Below the pieces are notes generated by a model, which was given only the letters and a program-made list of their open reading frames with translations, ran no database searches and was not told the origin of the DNA. Position numbers and translations under genes: made by a program. This document shows, piece after piece, positions 51,722 to 62,688 of a stretch of 64,000 nucleotides of DNA (positions are counted from its first letter, which is position 1; every line of letters begins with the position of its first letter). Source of the stretch: Setomelanomma holmii (lineage: Eukaryota > Ascomycota > Dothideomycetes > Pleosporales > Phaeosphaeriaceae); NCBI GenBank assembly GCA_010015745.1, contig ML978268.1, positions 29,224-93,223 on the forward strand, written 5' to 3'.

Positions 51722-51844
51722 TGTTGCACGCTAGCAGGGCTATCCCTACACTCTCTCGTTGTACACGTATATATAGCTTCCCTTGTTCATAGCTACACAA
51801 TCAATTCAGTCCTTCATTCCTCCTTCCACATCACACATCCAAGA
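51722..51844 (+). repeat. 5' LTR of the Copia element
   Basis: 123 bp, TGTTGCAC...CATCCAAGA. Differs from the 3' LTR at three positions, all transitions with T or A in this copy (C/G in the other). Includes TATATATAG promoter-like sequence. Confidence 0.9.
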
Positions 51845-51854
51845 GTTATGAGCC
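51845..51854 (+). other. primer-binding site, internal initiator-tRNA-Met type
   Basis: GTTATGAGCC directly follows the 5' LTR and is complementary to the anticodon arm of initiator tRNA-Met (GGCTCATAAC), the internal, half-tRNA priming used by many Copia elements. Confidence 0.65.
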
Positions 51855-52199
51855 TAGATTTGCACACTGCAATCTTTCAACTACTGAAGTTCACCTACAA
51901 CTGCTATTTCTTTAGCATCCCTTCATCTCTTAATTAACACTAAACACTTCACGTCTCTTAAGGATACCGCAGACACACTAGATACTGTGGACACACTGCA
52001 GACGCACTGCACACACCGGATATACTGGACACACTAGGCATACCAGCACATCTGCACTTAGCGGTCATCACCATCCTGCTATCTATTATAGCATCATTTG
52101 AAACCTAGAGGTCTAACAAGACCCTTGTTATCCTTACAAGGCCTAAGGAGTGGTCTCTTTAGTTATTTCAACACAAGGATAAAGCAGTTTCACATGGAA

Positions 52200-55100
52200 T
52201 ATAGGAATACTGTGATCTATCAGTCTCTACGCCGCCTGCTCTTTATCTAGAACCTGAGCACCCTATGCTTTCTGAAGGAGATCTCACATCAGAGATTCTC
52301 TAAGTACAGCGCATGAAGCTCAGTGAGTGGGAATGGAAGTACAAGGATTGGTACCAGAAGGACAAAGCTCTTAAGGAGATCTGCACTGACGTTGCATTAA
52401 CAATCTCTACTTCCTTGGTTCCGCTCATCCAGAATGACACAACTGCACATGCACGACTTGTCAAACTCAAGGCCTACATAGCTCTATCTAACCCTACCTA
52501 GAGAAGAGAGCTTAGGGCAAAATACGACGCTCTACGATCGCTAAAACTACGCAATACCAGCATTAACAAATGCCTAGACGAATAGATACACGTCACTAAT
52601 CTTATAGCTACACTTGATATGCCTAAGATAAAAGGAGGACAGGTCTAAGAAGAATTTCTCATTAATGCTAACAAGGTATATAAGACCTGGGCTACAGCTG
52701 AGCTCCGCAAACTATTGGATCTACAGGAGACACTAGAGGTAACAGACTCAGATCTACCAACAATCACCGCTTTAGTTGCTAGTTTCAGGCAATTTCTCCG
52801 TATTGTGAAACCTTAAGGATCCACTTTCAGAACTTTCGGCGCCTCTCTTAGCATTGCTGACAGCATTAGGTCAAATAACAAGGCCAATACCACTAAGGAA
52901 GGACCTAGCCTGAAGCCTCAAGCAAACCAGAATCAGCCACCAGGCAAATGCATCTGTCTGAAGGAACACTGGTACAGCAACTGTCCATATCTCAACCTGC
53001 AGCTTGCCTAGCAGGATAGACATCAGACCTACAGATTGAAGCCAAGTTTGAAAAGGCTAAGAAGAATCCTAAGATTGCTAAGCAGCTTTAGAGAGCTGTA
53101 GACAGGCAAAGCGCAAAGGCTACACTTAAGTTAAGCACAAAGCTAAATGCATTTGATGCCTAACCTTATAGCAATCATCAACCCTACAGCATAGCCTGCT
53201 CCTATCAAGCCTTCTCAGCTAATCATGCGTCAATACCACCTTACATCAACTGGTGGATTATGGATCCTAGATCAAATATCCACATCATCAACAACTCCAA
53301 ATTGTAGAGATAGACCCACACACAATATAGCACAGCTAATGAAATGCTATACGCTAGCGCACAGTCACTTCTAATCAGCGAATAGAGTACTGTCATCATT
53401 CTAGTCAGAACACTAAGCAGTATACAGGACATCCAGCTCGCTAGCGTTGCTCTAGTGGAAGGTTTCTTTGCTAACATCCTCAGCCTCTCGCGCTGTATAG
53501 ACATGCAGATTCACTTTAACTCTAGAAAGAATCACCTATACTAAGCAACTCTAAACAAGGTTGTTGCTCTCCTAGACTACTAAACAGGTCACTGGCTCAT
53601 TAACGCCAATGATAGGAAGCGTCCAAATACCACTTCACTCCAATCTATAGCTGCATTCAAGCCATCACATGATCTAAAGCCTTATCTCAAGGCTACTGCA
53701 ACTGAAGCACATCACATCTAGGCTCACCTAGGGCTAGATACTATCCGCCACCTAGAAGTAGCTGTACGAGGCTTCAAACTTCAAGGTAGTAATCCTCCAC
53801 CATCCTAGAAGGAGTGTGAGGATTGCGTACTCACAAAGATGAACCAGCAGATCTCACAGCGTACACCAGATACAGTCGCTACCCGACCATTTGAGCGCAT
53901 TGCTATTAACCTTATCTATCTTACACTACAAGGAGAAGAGTGCTACAATGGCGATAAATATGCTCTTCACGCTGTCTGCCAATTTTCAAAATAGCATGAG
54001 ATCTCCTGTCTTCCTAATCGACTTAAAGCCACACTTATCCCTGCTGTCTTCAACCTTATTAAGAAGATCTAGCGACAACTTAGCTACAAGTACTTTGTTA
54101 TTATCATCAGATCTGACAATAAGAAGGGACTTGGCCGCGACTTTACTGAAGCCTGCAAGAGTGTTAGTATCAAGATTAAGATAACAGCTGAGAACACTGA
54201 TAAGCAGAAAGGCCTTTAAGAAGCAGCAGGTAAGGTAATCATGCAACGCACACGAGCCTTGCACATCTCATCAGGACTCCTAAAAGCACTCACAAATGAG
54301 CTTGCTGTAGTAGCAGTCTAACTGCTTAACACTACACTAGTGCAATCACTTGGATAGAAGACACCTCATGAAGTTGTCTTTGATACAAAGCCCTCTGTAG
54401 CTCACTACTCACTAATCGGATGCTGAGCCTACGTCTATCGCAGAGATATTAAGGCTGCTGACAAGACTAAGCTAAAAGCTCTTATTAGATACCTTATTGG
54501 ATATGACTTATCAAACATCTACAGAGTCTAGATACTAACAATCAACCGCGTCATCAGGACTAGAGACGTCATCTTCAAGTGGAAATTCTCCTACAAGGAG
54601 GACATGCTTAACAAGATCACTGCAGGACAAATCACTAAGCAAGAGGTAGACACACTAGATCTTGCACAACCTCACTTCACTGCTACTGCTAACGACCTCT
54701 ACACTACTAAGCAACTGGATCGACACCTTGAAGAAATGGAGATCTCAAACGCACATGCTAATTGGCGCAACACAGAGAAGGATTAAAGCCTAATAGACTT
54801 AACCAGAGGCACTATAAGTCTATGCTTGCCAGCTCCACTATCTCTATCACCAGAGGATCGCTTACCATTACTAACCAATTCAACACTAGTGGTTCTACCA
54901 CGCCTAATCCTATTAATAGAATCTCAGCATGCGTATGACATACCTGGCTATCTTCCAGACTGTCACAACAACAATGCACTACAAGCGTTTAATCTAGACA
55001 TTAGAGAACAGAACATTATTGCTGAAAGCAGACAAAGCCGCAGAACTTAAAGCAACAACAGAGTTTTATCAAACTTCTTCACCTACTATGGGACCTTTGC

Positions 55101-55840
55101 AGCATCTCTTCACCTAACATTTCACCAAAAGGTCACTACTATTGTTCCAAAGCTCTATTAAGACCAGATGCCTGATCCACCTAAGCAGTTCAAAGACGTT
55201 GCTAACCATCCCTAGGCTGATATGTACTAGAAGGCTATACAAAAAGAGATAGATAACTGCTAGAAGAAAGGCTGCTTTAAGAACACAGATGTGACTCCCT
55301 TCACTGCTGATGCAGAGACTTTGCCCCTTATGTGGGTATACACTAACAAGTTTAATAAGAATGGCTATTTCCTAAAGGCTAAAGCATGACTTGTAGTCAG
55401 AGGTGATCTCTAAGCTTAATAGGGTGACACCTACGCTGCTACACTAGCAGCCAAAACCTTTTAAGCGCTTATTGCAATAGCTACTAAATTTAGACTGCTT
55501 ATATTTAAATATGATACTATAAACGCCTTCCTTAATGCTTAGGTACTAAGGAAGCTGTATTGCAACACACCTGAAGGCTTTACCACTCAATTTGGAGCAC
55601 TCCTACTCCTCTGCTGAGCCCTGTATAGCCTTAAGGAAGCACCTCTACTCTAGTACTAGAACCTGGCTAACACTCTTCAAGACCTTGGCCTCAAACAAAT
55701 TCTAAATACACTATACCTCTTTGCTAACAACAGCCTTATTGTCTTCTTTTATGTTGATGATATTGTCGTTCTGGTACATCCATCAAAGCTAGATATTCAC
55801 AAGGAGTTCTAGGAGAAGCTCTTTAAGAAGTATGAGCTCA
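52200..55840 (+). pseudogene. Copia gag-pol remnant
   Basis: Fragments in order: gag-like MKLSEWEWKYKDWYQKDKAL (52313) with a degenerate zinc knuckle CICLKEHWYSNC (about 52949); protease-like WIMDPRSNIHII (about 53250); gag-pre-integrase (HLGLDTIRHLE) and integrase with ERIAINLIYL (about 53890-54540, ending TRDVIFKWKFSYKED); reverse transcriptase with the FFYVDDIVVLVHPSK active site (about 55750). The frame is broken by many TAG/TAA/TGA codons where Trp or Gln would be expected. Sequence runs from the reverse-transcriptase palm directly into the 3' LTR: RNase H and polypurine tract are missing. Confidence 0.85.
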
Positions 55841-55963
55841 TGTTGCACGCTAGCAGGGCTATCCCTACACTCTCTCGTTGTACACGTATATATAGCTTCC
55901 CTCGTTCATAGCTACACAATCAACTCAGTCCTTCATTCCTCCTTCCACATCGCACATCCAAGA
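55841..55963 (+). repeat. 3' LTR of the Copia element
   Basis: 123 bp, near-identical to 51722-51844. Followed by the target duplication GAGTC. Confidence 0.9.
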
Positions 55964-55968
55964 GAGTC

Positions 55969-56779
55969 TCACATAAGAGGACCGTACAAACTGCTTATCC
56001 TTGACGGCCACGAGAGCTACGCTACACCGGAGTTTGATCAATTCTGCAAGGACAACAAGATTATTACCCTCTGTATGCCTCCTCATACCTCTTATCTCCT
56101 GCAGCCTCTTGACGTTAGCTGCTTCTCTCCTCTTAAGACAGCGTACGGACAGCAGGTGTCTGAGCTTGCGCGCCAAGGAGTCTTTCACATAGACAAGGAG
56201 GAGTTTCTCTACATCTACCCACGTATACATACGTCAATTCTCTCAGAGCAGAACATCTGGAGTGGTTTCCGAGCGACAGGGCTTATCCCATTCAGTCCTG
56301 AACGTGTCCTGTCGTGCCTTACTGTGGTCAGAACGCCGTCTCCACCAGGGACAGTAGATAATATACCAGCTACTTGGACGGCAGAGACTCCACGTACGAC
56401 TACTCAGCTTAAGCAGCAGGCTCGTCTCGTACAAGACCTACTCTAACGACAATCTCAAAGCCCTACAAGTCAAGCAATCGCTCAGCTTGTCAAAGGTTGT
56501 CAGCTTGCTATGAACTCAGTGACAATCTTAGCTGAGGAGAACTCAAAGCTACGCGCTGCCAATCACCGCCAGCAGCGTAAGCGTCAACAGCGGAGACAGT
56601 ATATAGCACGTGGAGGGGTGTTACAGGCTCAGGAAGGTCTGGCGCTAGCCATAGAGGCTCAGATGGTGGTCCAGCAGAGTGACCAAGCAGAGACCCTGCA
56701 GGTACGAACAAGAGCACCACCAACGTGCAGCAAATGTCATGTACAAGGCCACAATAGGACTCAATGTAGACAGATCTAG
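55969..56779 (+). pseudogene. pogo/Fot1 transposase, 3' part
   Basis: Continues the transposase after the Copia target duplication: LLILDGHESYATPEFDQF (second catalytic Asp), MPPHTSYLLQPLDVSCFSPL (third Asp region), FRATGLIPFSPERVLSCL. A TAA at 56444-56446 (CAA-type) interrupts it; beyond that lies a coiled, Gln/Arg-rich segment and a C-terminal CCHC zinc knuckle (CSKCHVQGHNRTQC) before the stop at 56777-56779. Confidence 0.85.
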
Positions 56780-56892
56780 TCTATCCTTTGTCAAAGTTTT
56801 AGACAATTCAATCATGTGGTTGTTGAGTAATCGTACGCTGGGCTGTACTGGTTTTGGTGGGGCAGACGGGATGGTGGTGGAACACGTTATAG

Positions 56893-57089
56893 AAACTATC
56901 GTGAGATCACTTTACTGCAACACTAACAACCTCATCTACAACCAAGCGCGAGTTAAGCAACTAAGCAAGCATAGAGGAGTCTGCTTGCTTGCTTGCAAAT
57001 TTATAGAGAGGCGCTTGGCTTGTTTGAATAAGCAAGCAACCAAGCGTAACAAGCAAGCAACCAAGCAAGCACGCTTGCTTACTCCCAAG
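56893..57089 (-). repeat. right terminal inverted repeat of the pogo element
   Basis: Reverse complement of the left repeat with scattered differences; ends CTCCCAAG before the TA duplicate at 57090. Confidence 0.88.
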
Positions 57090-57091
57090 TA

Positions 57092-57671
57092 TGGCTGTAG
57101 CCTCAGTATCCCTGGTAGCGCATCGCGGATGTACATGCAGCCACACTTCCGCGGAGGATTTGATGTTGATCTGGGGTCCACCACTCCTGGACGATGCTTT
57201 GCAAAGCGTCCAGCGACCAATGAGAGAGCATTTGATGCTCTCTGACGTACAAGCGGACTGACTTAATAAATTGCCAGTAGAACGTCGGATCGAATGCGCG
57301 CTTTGCCAAGATGTGAAGCCAGGATACGAGTATTCGGACTCGCAAAAGTGTTCGGACTCGGTCTCGTGTGTTGAAACATGGCCATTACGACGATCGTAAT
57401 TGGTCGACGGGTGTCGGCATTCTTTCGTTCCATAACCGGGCACCGGCATCCGCCAGGAACAAGCATCGTCAAATGGGCAAAGATGTGTGCTGCGCTGAGA
57501 GGACTGATGTGGCCGCGATGGCAGAGACGCCACAAGCCGAAGTAGGCAGAAGCCACCTTCGAAGTCCTTTTGCAACAACAAAGGGTAGGAAGTAATAATG
57601 AGGATGTCAATATGCATTTCAACACGGCGACCTAGGCTCCTCGAGCTTCGAGGTAGGCCACGCCGTTAAGA
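57092..57671. other. flank between transposon and GH95 gene
   Basis: No supportable gene. A minus-strand open frame (56961-57617) runs into the inverted repeat and has no motif. Presumably 3' UTR of GH95. Confidence 0.4.
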
Positions 57672-60074
57672 TTACAACTCCGCAAGCACGGAGCCTTCTT
57701 TGTTTACGATACGTATGGCTCTCGCCCGTCCCTGAACATTTGCAGTCGTTACTAGTCCTTGCGCGTTCCAGGAGAAGTCTACTGAACCTCCTCCGCGGAG
57801 CCTCAAGCCTTCTACTGATCCATCAGCCCAGGATGCAGGAATCGCAGGCCCAAGAACGACAGATCTCTTGCTCGTGTCACCGAAAGCCGCAGGCAGGTCC
57901 ACCACGAGCATGCTCAGTGTAGCACCACCAAACCCGAAGTTCGCATCGATCTGGAAGGGTGTCGACTCGCCGGAGTACATGGAGAAGCCGTTTCCGACGA
58001 AATTCTGTTCGATAGCATACCGCAGCTCGAAGTATGCCTGCTCCGTGTTGTTCAAGCGAGCCCAACACGCTGCTCGCCAGACTTTCTCCCAGCCTGCATT
58101 CGCATCCTCCCCATTTCCAGGACCACGACTGTATAGCTTCTGCGCTACGGCAGCCTGGATCGTCTGATTCGAATAGCCGCCCATGAATGACGAAAGGGAA
58201 GAGCCCGGATACCAGCCAACAAGGTCGGAGAGGTGGCGATGCGTGTCATTGATGAAGTCGTATCCGAAAGAGTCTGGCAGCTTCCATTCCTTGATCTGGC
58301 CCCATTCGCCAACATGGAAGCCTTTGTCGAGGCGTAAGAGTGAGCGCGACACGTTGCTCAGGAACACTTCGTCTTCTAATCCAACAGCAGCACTTGCAGA
58401 AAGCACACTTTCAAAGACCTGACGTACAAGCTGCTGATAGTGTGCACAGCCGAAAGTTGTTGGACCATGCTCCGGACTATTGCATGGATTCACCACCAGC
58501 GTTCCGTCTATGGTATATGCGTCTTCCTGTAGCTGATTCAACCAGAACTCCGCCACGCCCTTCATCAGAGGATAGCCTTGCTGCTTCAGCCACGCGACAT
58601 CTTGCGAGTAATCCCAATGGTCCCAAACATGCTGCATCATCCACGCCGCCGCTGCTGGGTAGTTTGCCCAGCTTGCGCCACTCTTCATGCCGGTATGACC
58701 GAAGATGTTCATCTCATTGTGCACCACCCAACCAGGCGCCCCATACAGGAGCTGTGCAGTTTCACTGCCTCGTGGTACCCAGGTATCCTCCATGTAGTCC
58801 CACAACGGTCTTTGGAGGTCAGTAAGACCTGTCTGGTCAGGTGTCCAGTGATTCATCTGCAAGTTGATGTTTGCATGATAGTCGCCGGACCATGCAGCAT
58901 AGAGGCCCTCGCTCCATCGTCCTTGAAGATTTGGAGGAAGCGATCCAGGCCGTGAAGAGGAAATGAACATGTAGTTACCGTAGTCGAAGAGGAGAGACTC
59001 GAGGTAAGGATCTCCGCCGACGTTACTCGCCGTGTAGCGAGAGATCAATTCCGCACTCTCGATGCGGCTCGAGTTGGCTGAGTCGGGTAATGCGAGAATG
59101 AAGCGACTTGTCAGCGAAGTAAAGTCGGTTGTGTGCCGTCGCAGCAATGCAAAGGCAGACTTTGCAGCGGCTGCGTTGGTCTGCTGCTCTACGACTGGTC
59201 CTGGATCTTCGCCACGGAACGAGTAATCGTGTTCCTTGGTACCCTTGGTCGCATCATAATTTGTGCCTGCGCCTATCACGATGGTAATGCTTGTGGTTCC
59301 GCGTCGTGGCCTTACAAGTAACGTCCCCGCCTCGCACGTCCAGTTCGCAGCAGACCCCTTGACTACACGCGCAATACAATCGTAGCGCATACCTTCTGGA
59401 GATCCAAGCTGAGTCACTCCGCGAAGCCTAAGATAATCCGAGCCACAAGTGATGTTCTGCAATGCAGGCTCAACTAGCTCGTTTGCAAGCTTGATTTCCA
59501 GTGTAGGTAGAGTGGTGCTCGAGCTGATGGTGTAGACGCATATTTGGTCTGGGAATGAGCAGAACACGCTGGTCTCGAAACTGGAACTGCTGGCCGAGAA
59601 GCGCGTCCGATGCACTGCGTTCGCCAGGTCCAAGCTCCTTGTGTAGTTCTCGACCGTGATGTTCGCGTCTCTTACCGACGGGATGTCCACGGAAAAGTTG
59701 CCCAATACACGGTAAGACCCATAGAAGCGATCATCGCCAAGCAGCTCCGTGACGTTGCCCGTGCCGTTGGTAAAGATCCAGTCACGAATGCCTTGTAATG
59801 CGGGTGCGACGGCGGCAATGGGATTCCCGCCGGTGTAGTTGGAGACTTCGAAGGGCCCACCCGACCACAAGCTGTCAACATTGAGGTTCAAGGTCTCTGA
59901 TCCGGCCGGGCCGAAGGGCATTGCACCTAGACGTCCATTACCGAGAGGATACGCCATGCGGATGATGTCCCTAGCTGTGGCTGGCGACGAGGACCATAGA
60001 GACTTTGCTTGAGACCATGACGTGAAGTGAAGAATCGGCAAAAGCCATCTTGCGGACAACCGAAGTTCCTCCAT
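57672..60074 (-). CDS. GH95 alpha-L-fucosidase (secreted)
   Basis: Glycoside hydrolase family 95, alpha-1,2-L-fucosidase or related galactosidase acting on plant xyloglucan or other glycans. Single exon, 800 residues. Signal peptide MEELRLSARWLLPILHF...WSQAKS. N-terminal beta domain with MAYPLGNGRLGAMPFG and LNLNVDSLWSGGP. The (alpha/alpha)6 barrel has NLQGRWSEGLYAAWSGDYHA and NINLQMNHWTPDQTGL (the catalytic-water asparagines), NPCNSPEHGPTTFGCAHYQ (general acid Glu), and TPFQIDANFGFGGATLSML (Asp of the family). C-terminal beta domain ends with VLAEL. All family residues appear present. Many N-glycosylation sites. Confidence 0.93.
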   Translation of the reverse strand: MEELRLSARWLLPILHFTSWSQAKSLWSSSPATARDIIRMAYPLGNGRLGAMPFGPAGSETLNLNVDSLWSGGPFEVSNYTGGNPIAAVAPALQGIRDWIFTNGTGNVTELLGDDRFYGSYRVLGNFSVDIPSVRDANITVENYTRSLDLANAVHRTRFSASSSSFETSVFCSFPDQICVYTISSSTTLPTLEIKLANELVEPALQNITCGSDYLRLRGVTQLGSPEGMRYDCIARVVKGSAANWTCEAGTLLVRPRRGTTSITIVIGAGTNYDATKGTKEHDYSFRGEDPGPVVEQQTNAAAAKSAFALLRRHTTDFTSLTSRFILALPDSANSSRIESAELISRYTASNVGGDPYLESLLFDYGNYMFISSSRPGSLPPNLQGRWSEGLYAAWSGDYHANINLQMNHWTPDQTGLTDLQRPLWDYMEDTWVPRGSETAQLLYGAPGWVVHNEMNIFGHTGMKSGASWANYPAAAAWMMQHVWDHWDYSQDVAWLKQQGYPLMKGVAEFWLNQLQEDAYTIDGTLVVNPCNSPEHGPTTFGCAHYQQLVRQVFESVLSASAAVGLEDEVFLSNVSRSLLRLDKGFHVGEWGQIKEWKLPDSFGYDFINDTHRHLSDLVGWYPGSSLSSFMGGYSNQTIQAAVAQKLYSRGPGNGEDANAGWEKVWRAACWARLNNTEQAYFELRYAIEQNFVGNGFSMYSGESTPFQIDANFGFGGATLSMLVVDLPAAFGDTSKRSVVLGPAIPASWADGSVEGLRLRGGGSVDFSWNAQGLVTTANVQGRARAIRIVNKEGSVLAEL

Positions 60075-60518
60075 GTCAGAGGGCCACTGCGAGGTGCACA
60101 GCGAGGAAGGCGAACGCGTTTTCGAGGGTTGCGGGACATTGCGACGACATCCAAAAGCGCATTTGTCGAGTGGTTTCGCTGGGATGCGGGACTAATTCCT
60201 GCTACGGATAGGTTGCGGGGAAGTATATGAGGTTGCAGGGCGATCACGCTCAAATTTCTCCGTGCTCAAATGTCGGCGCGAGATTCTTCCGCGCCATCTT
60301 GCCACGACGTCAGGACATTGCAAGGACGAACATCACCTTCAATTCGTACTTGTCATGATAGAATGGTGTTTACACGTTTTCACTTTCATCTTCTATATCT
60401 ATCTTCAGAATGCTTTGAAAGAGTGTGTATGAATACAATTCCAGAGCAGAACGACGACATCGACAAGGACAATTGGCTGTACACTTGCCCACGACTTCTC
60501 CAAAGACACAATAGTGTT

Positions 60519-60965
60519 CTAGTTCCCGTCGTTACGGCACTGCATCAAAATGTCAACCTGCGCTCTGCATTGATAACTGGAGAGAACTTACGCAAACGGA
60601 GATGACGTCGTTGCCGCACTTTCCTGAGTTTGGATCGGTTCGGCAGTTGTAGCTGAATCATTGCGTAAGTACTATGGCTACCATGAAGGTGTGAGAATGT
60701 CAGCAACTCACACGAGGTGGTTGAACGTGTTGGTGTAGCGGTTGAAGATGATCGGGGGAGGGGAGCAGCCGAACGTTCCTGACGTGCATGGGTTGCCAGT
60801 GGTTGTCAAGCTGTCGACAGCATTGCAACCGTCATCATAGACGGTCCATCTGCTGATGCCGCTTCCGAGGTCCTGTCGGTTTCCGATACCGTAGTTGAAG
60901 CCAGGGCAGATGGCAGATGCATAGCCCGCCGCGAGGGAAGTGATCATGAGGGTGGAGAACTGCAT
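60519..60965 (-). CDS. small secreted cysteine-rich protein (effector-like)
   Basis: Exons 60965-60712, 60652-60592, 60539-60519; 111 residues. Signal peptide MQFSTLMITSLAAGYASA, cleaved before ICPG. The mature part has eight cysteines (ICPG, DDGCNA, NPCTS, FGCSP, VYNCRTDP, GKCGND, SVCC) and aromatic residues, a layout of small fungal secreted proteins; no named family is recognised. Intron 1 (59 bp) is GTGAGT...ATTCAG. Intron 2 (52 bp) is GTAAGT...GATGCAG; keeping it would end the protein five residues later as VSSLQ, giving seven cysteines. A TATA box lies about 105 bp upstream. Secretion is well supported, function is not. Confidence 0.7.
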
Positions 60966-61069
60966 GTTGAGAGATTGGTCTGGCAAGAGAGACTGGAGAT
61001 ATGAAGAAAGTGTGAAGCTGCTGGTGATTGTGTTGCTAGATAGTGAATCGTCGAGCAGTCTCTCATGGC

Positions 61070-61075
61070 TTTATA
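61070..61075 (-). promoter_or_regulatory. TATA box of the secreted cysteine-rich gene
   Basis: TATAAA on the minus strand, 105-110 bp upstream of the ATG at 60965. Confidence 0.5.
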
Positions 61076-62219
61076 TCACTTCCTGAGCACGCCTAACGCT
61101 CAGGCTACAGCCTCAAGACCTGTCACTTGCATCTTCCTCTCGACGAAGCTGCTGCGCCTTTGCGAACTCGTGCGCAAATAGCGTTGGCGTCCTTTCACGA
61201 TCTCGCAACAAGGGATGGTTCCGGCGAACTTCCTAAGACATATAAGCTTACCAGCGCTTCGAAGGAGTATATCCGGAGCGATCACCTTTTTTGTGTAACT
61301 TCTATGAATGCCAAAACGAACTCCGGATCCACTCAACGTTAATAAATCAACCACGCTGTGACATGCACATACATAGCCTTACACTAGTAGTTCTTGCTCA
61401 GGTCGGACAGACCGCCGACCGACCGAAGAGGACGCCTGAAGTCAGCCAATTATTAATAATAAGATGCGAGAATCCTTTGACGTCTTGCATCAAGAGTCTG
61501 AAGGATGCGCAAGCAAGATGACGACGTTTCTGCCCTTGGTGGAGGTTTTACGACTGTGGGCGTCTTTCCGATCAAGTCAACTGACTTTGTAACCCATGGG
61601 CATCGCTTGAGTTTGTAGCGAGCCCATCGAGCCACACCGACAGGGACGATCGGATCCAAGGCCTCGGTACGGCGCGAATATTCCTGGAAACGTAATTGCT
61701 TCATCGAAATAAGCATCGTTGGGGGCGAAAATAAGCTTCGGCGGTATGGCTTAGGAGCGTCCAAGACACAGGGGAGGCCGTAGCCAGCCGTGTAACATGA
61801 CTTCGGGTGTAATGACCAGAGGTGGGCATGCTCGTAAGGCTGCAAATTATCCCTGGATGTCATCTTCCGGAGATATCAGGTTGCTGGGACATTGCTTGCG
61901 GGGCTGACTTATAGCCTCGGGCCGAATGTGACAGACGGAAATGCAGGCGAGGGCGGCAGGGAGTCAACGGTGCGCCAGTGTGTGATGACATGATCGTAGC
62001 CTCCCTGAGGGTCCTCAGCTGAACAACATCACGCGTGGACAGGCTGCGGACGCTGCGCCACAGCCCTGCAGCTCATCTCAGGCGTGGAGGGCAGCCATTG
62101 GCGGCCGTTGCACCATGCCAGCAACACTAGTGGAGTAAGCTGCAGACCCCGCCAACGCATTAGGCTCCCGCTGGAGTTCGAATACCTATATCAAGTATTT
62201 CCTTAGCCTCGCTATTTCA
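61076..62219. other. intergenic region
   Basis: About 1.1 kb. A minus-strand open frame 61453-61863 starts with ATG and reads 136 residues without motifs; coding status undecided. No RNA gene seen. Confidence 0.35.
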
Positions 62220-62688
62220 GAATGCATTTACTACTCTATAATAGTATAGCAGCGATTAGTTAACGTACTCCACGGGCGAGTCGCCCACCTTGCCAAGACC
62301 CCACCAAAATCTACCGTCACCTACTGTAGAAACGCGATAACTCTACAACACAACAAGCTAACAGTTTCAAAAGAGGCTCCATTGCGGCTTGCGCTAGAGG
62401 CTATCAAACAAGACGCGAACCTCTCAGAACAACGTGCTGCTACTATCTACAAAGTTCTTCAAAAGACGCTTGCTGACTGACGTGCTGGAAAGCAGTATTA
62501 ACGCAATTGCGCACCTAACTCAGCAACCCTTTGTCTAACAGAGGCGGAGGTGATTGTTTAGTAGATACCAGACTTGCTATCAGTCAGTTCAGTCCGAACT
62601 GAAATCCGTGCACGCTAGTGCTGTTGCTACACCAACGGAAGCACATACCTCCTTAAGGATCGTGCGCATAGACAAAACAAGTAAAGCC
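62220..62688 (+). mobile_element. second pogo/Fot1 relic, 5' part only
   Basis: TTAACGTACTCCAC resembles the subterminal TTAACGTGTTCCACC of the element at 50.5 kb. The coding relic starts PLRLALEAIKQDANLSEQRA then ATIYKVLQKTLAD (psq helix-turn-helix of pogo transposases), and is broken by TGA, TAA and TAG TAG. The stops fit CGA, CAA and CAG after C-to-T change. It is cut off by the Gypsy LTR at 62689. Confidence 0.6.

Larger units (their letters stand above)
51722..55963 (+). mobile_element. Ty1/Copia retrotransposon inserted in the transposase
   Basis: 4.24 kb, 123-bp LTRs at each end, flanked by GAGTC (51717-51721 and 55964-55968). Internal order is gag, protease, integrase, reverse transcriptase: the Copia order. 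Joining the flanks restores the transposase frame. Internal region carries dozens of stops and lacks RNase H. Base composition is more AT-rich than its surroundings. Confidence 0.9.
50470..57089 (+). mobile_element. pogo/Fot1-type DNA transposon, disrupted by two LTR insertions
   Basis: Element of 6.6 kb bounded by long terminal inverted rep repeats (about 195 bp) whose outer ends are CTTGGGAG...CTCCCAAG, flanked on both sides by TA (50468-50469 and 57090-57091), the target duplication of Tc1/mariner/pogo elements. Without the Copia and solo-LTR insertions it would be about 2.2 kb, a normal Fot1 size. The transposase gene is split by the Copia element. Right and left inner ends differ by an insertion/deletion of some 40 bp. 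Stops of C-to-T type interrupt the transposase, so it is not autonomous. Confidence 0.85.

Noticed and set aside
56961..57617. 218-residue minus-strand frame near GH95
   Set aside because: Runs into the transposon inverted repeat and has no motif.
61453..61863. 136-residue minus-strand frame
   Set aside because: ATG start but no motif or splice support; left undecided and listed in the intergenic entry.
62140..62190. tRNA-like B-box sequence (GTTCGAATACC)
   Set aside because: No matching A-box, acceptor stem or anticodon arm within tRNA distance.
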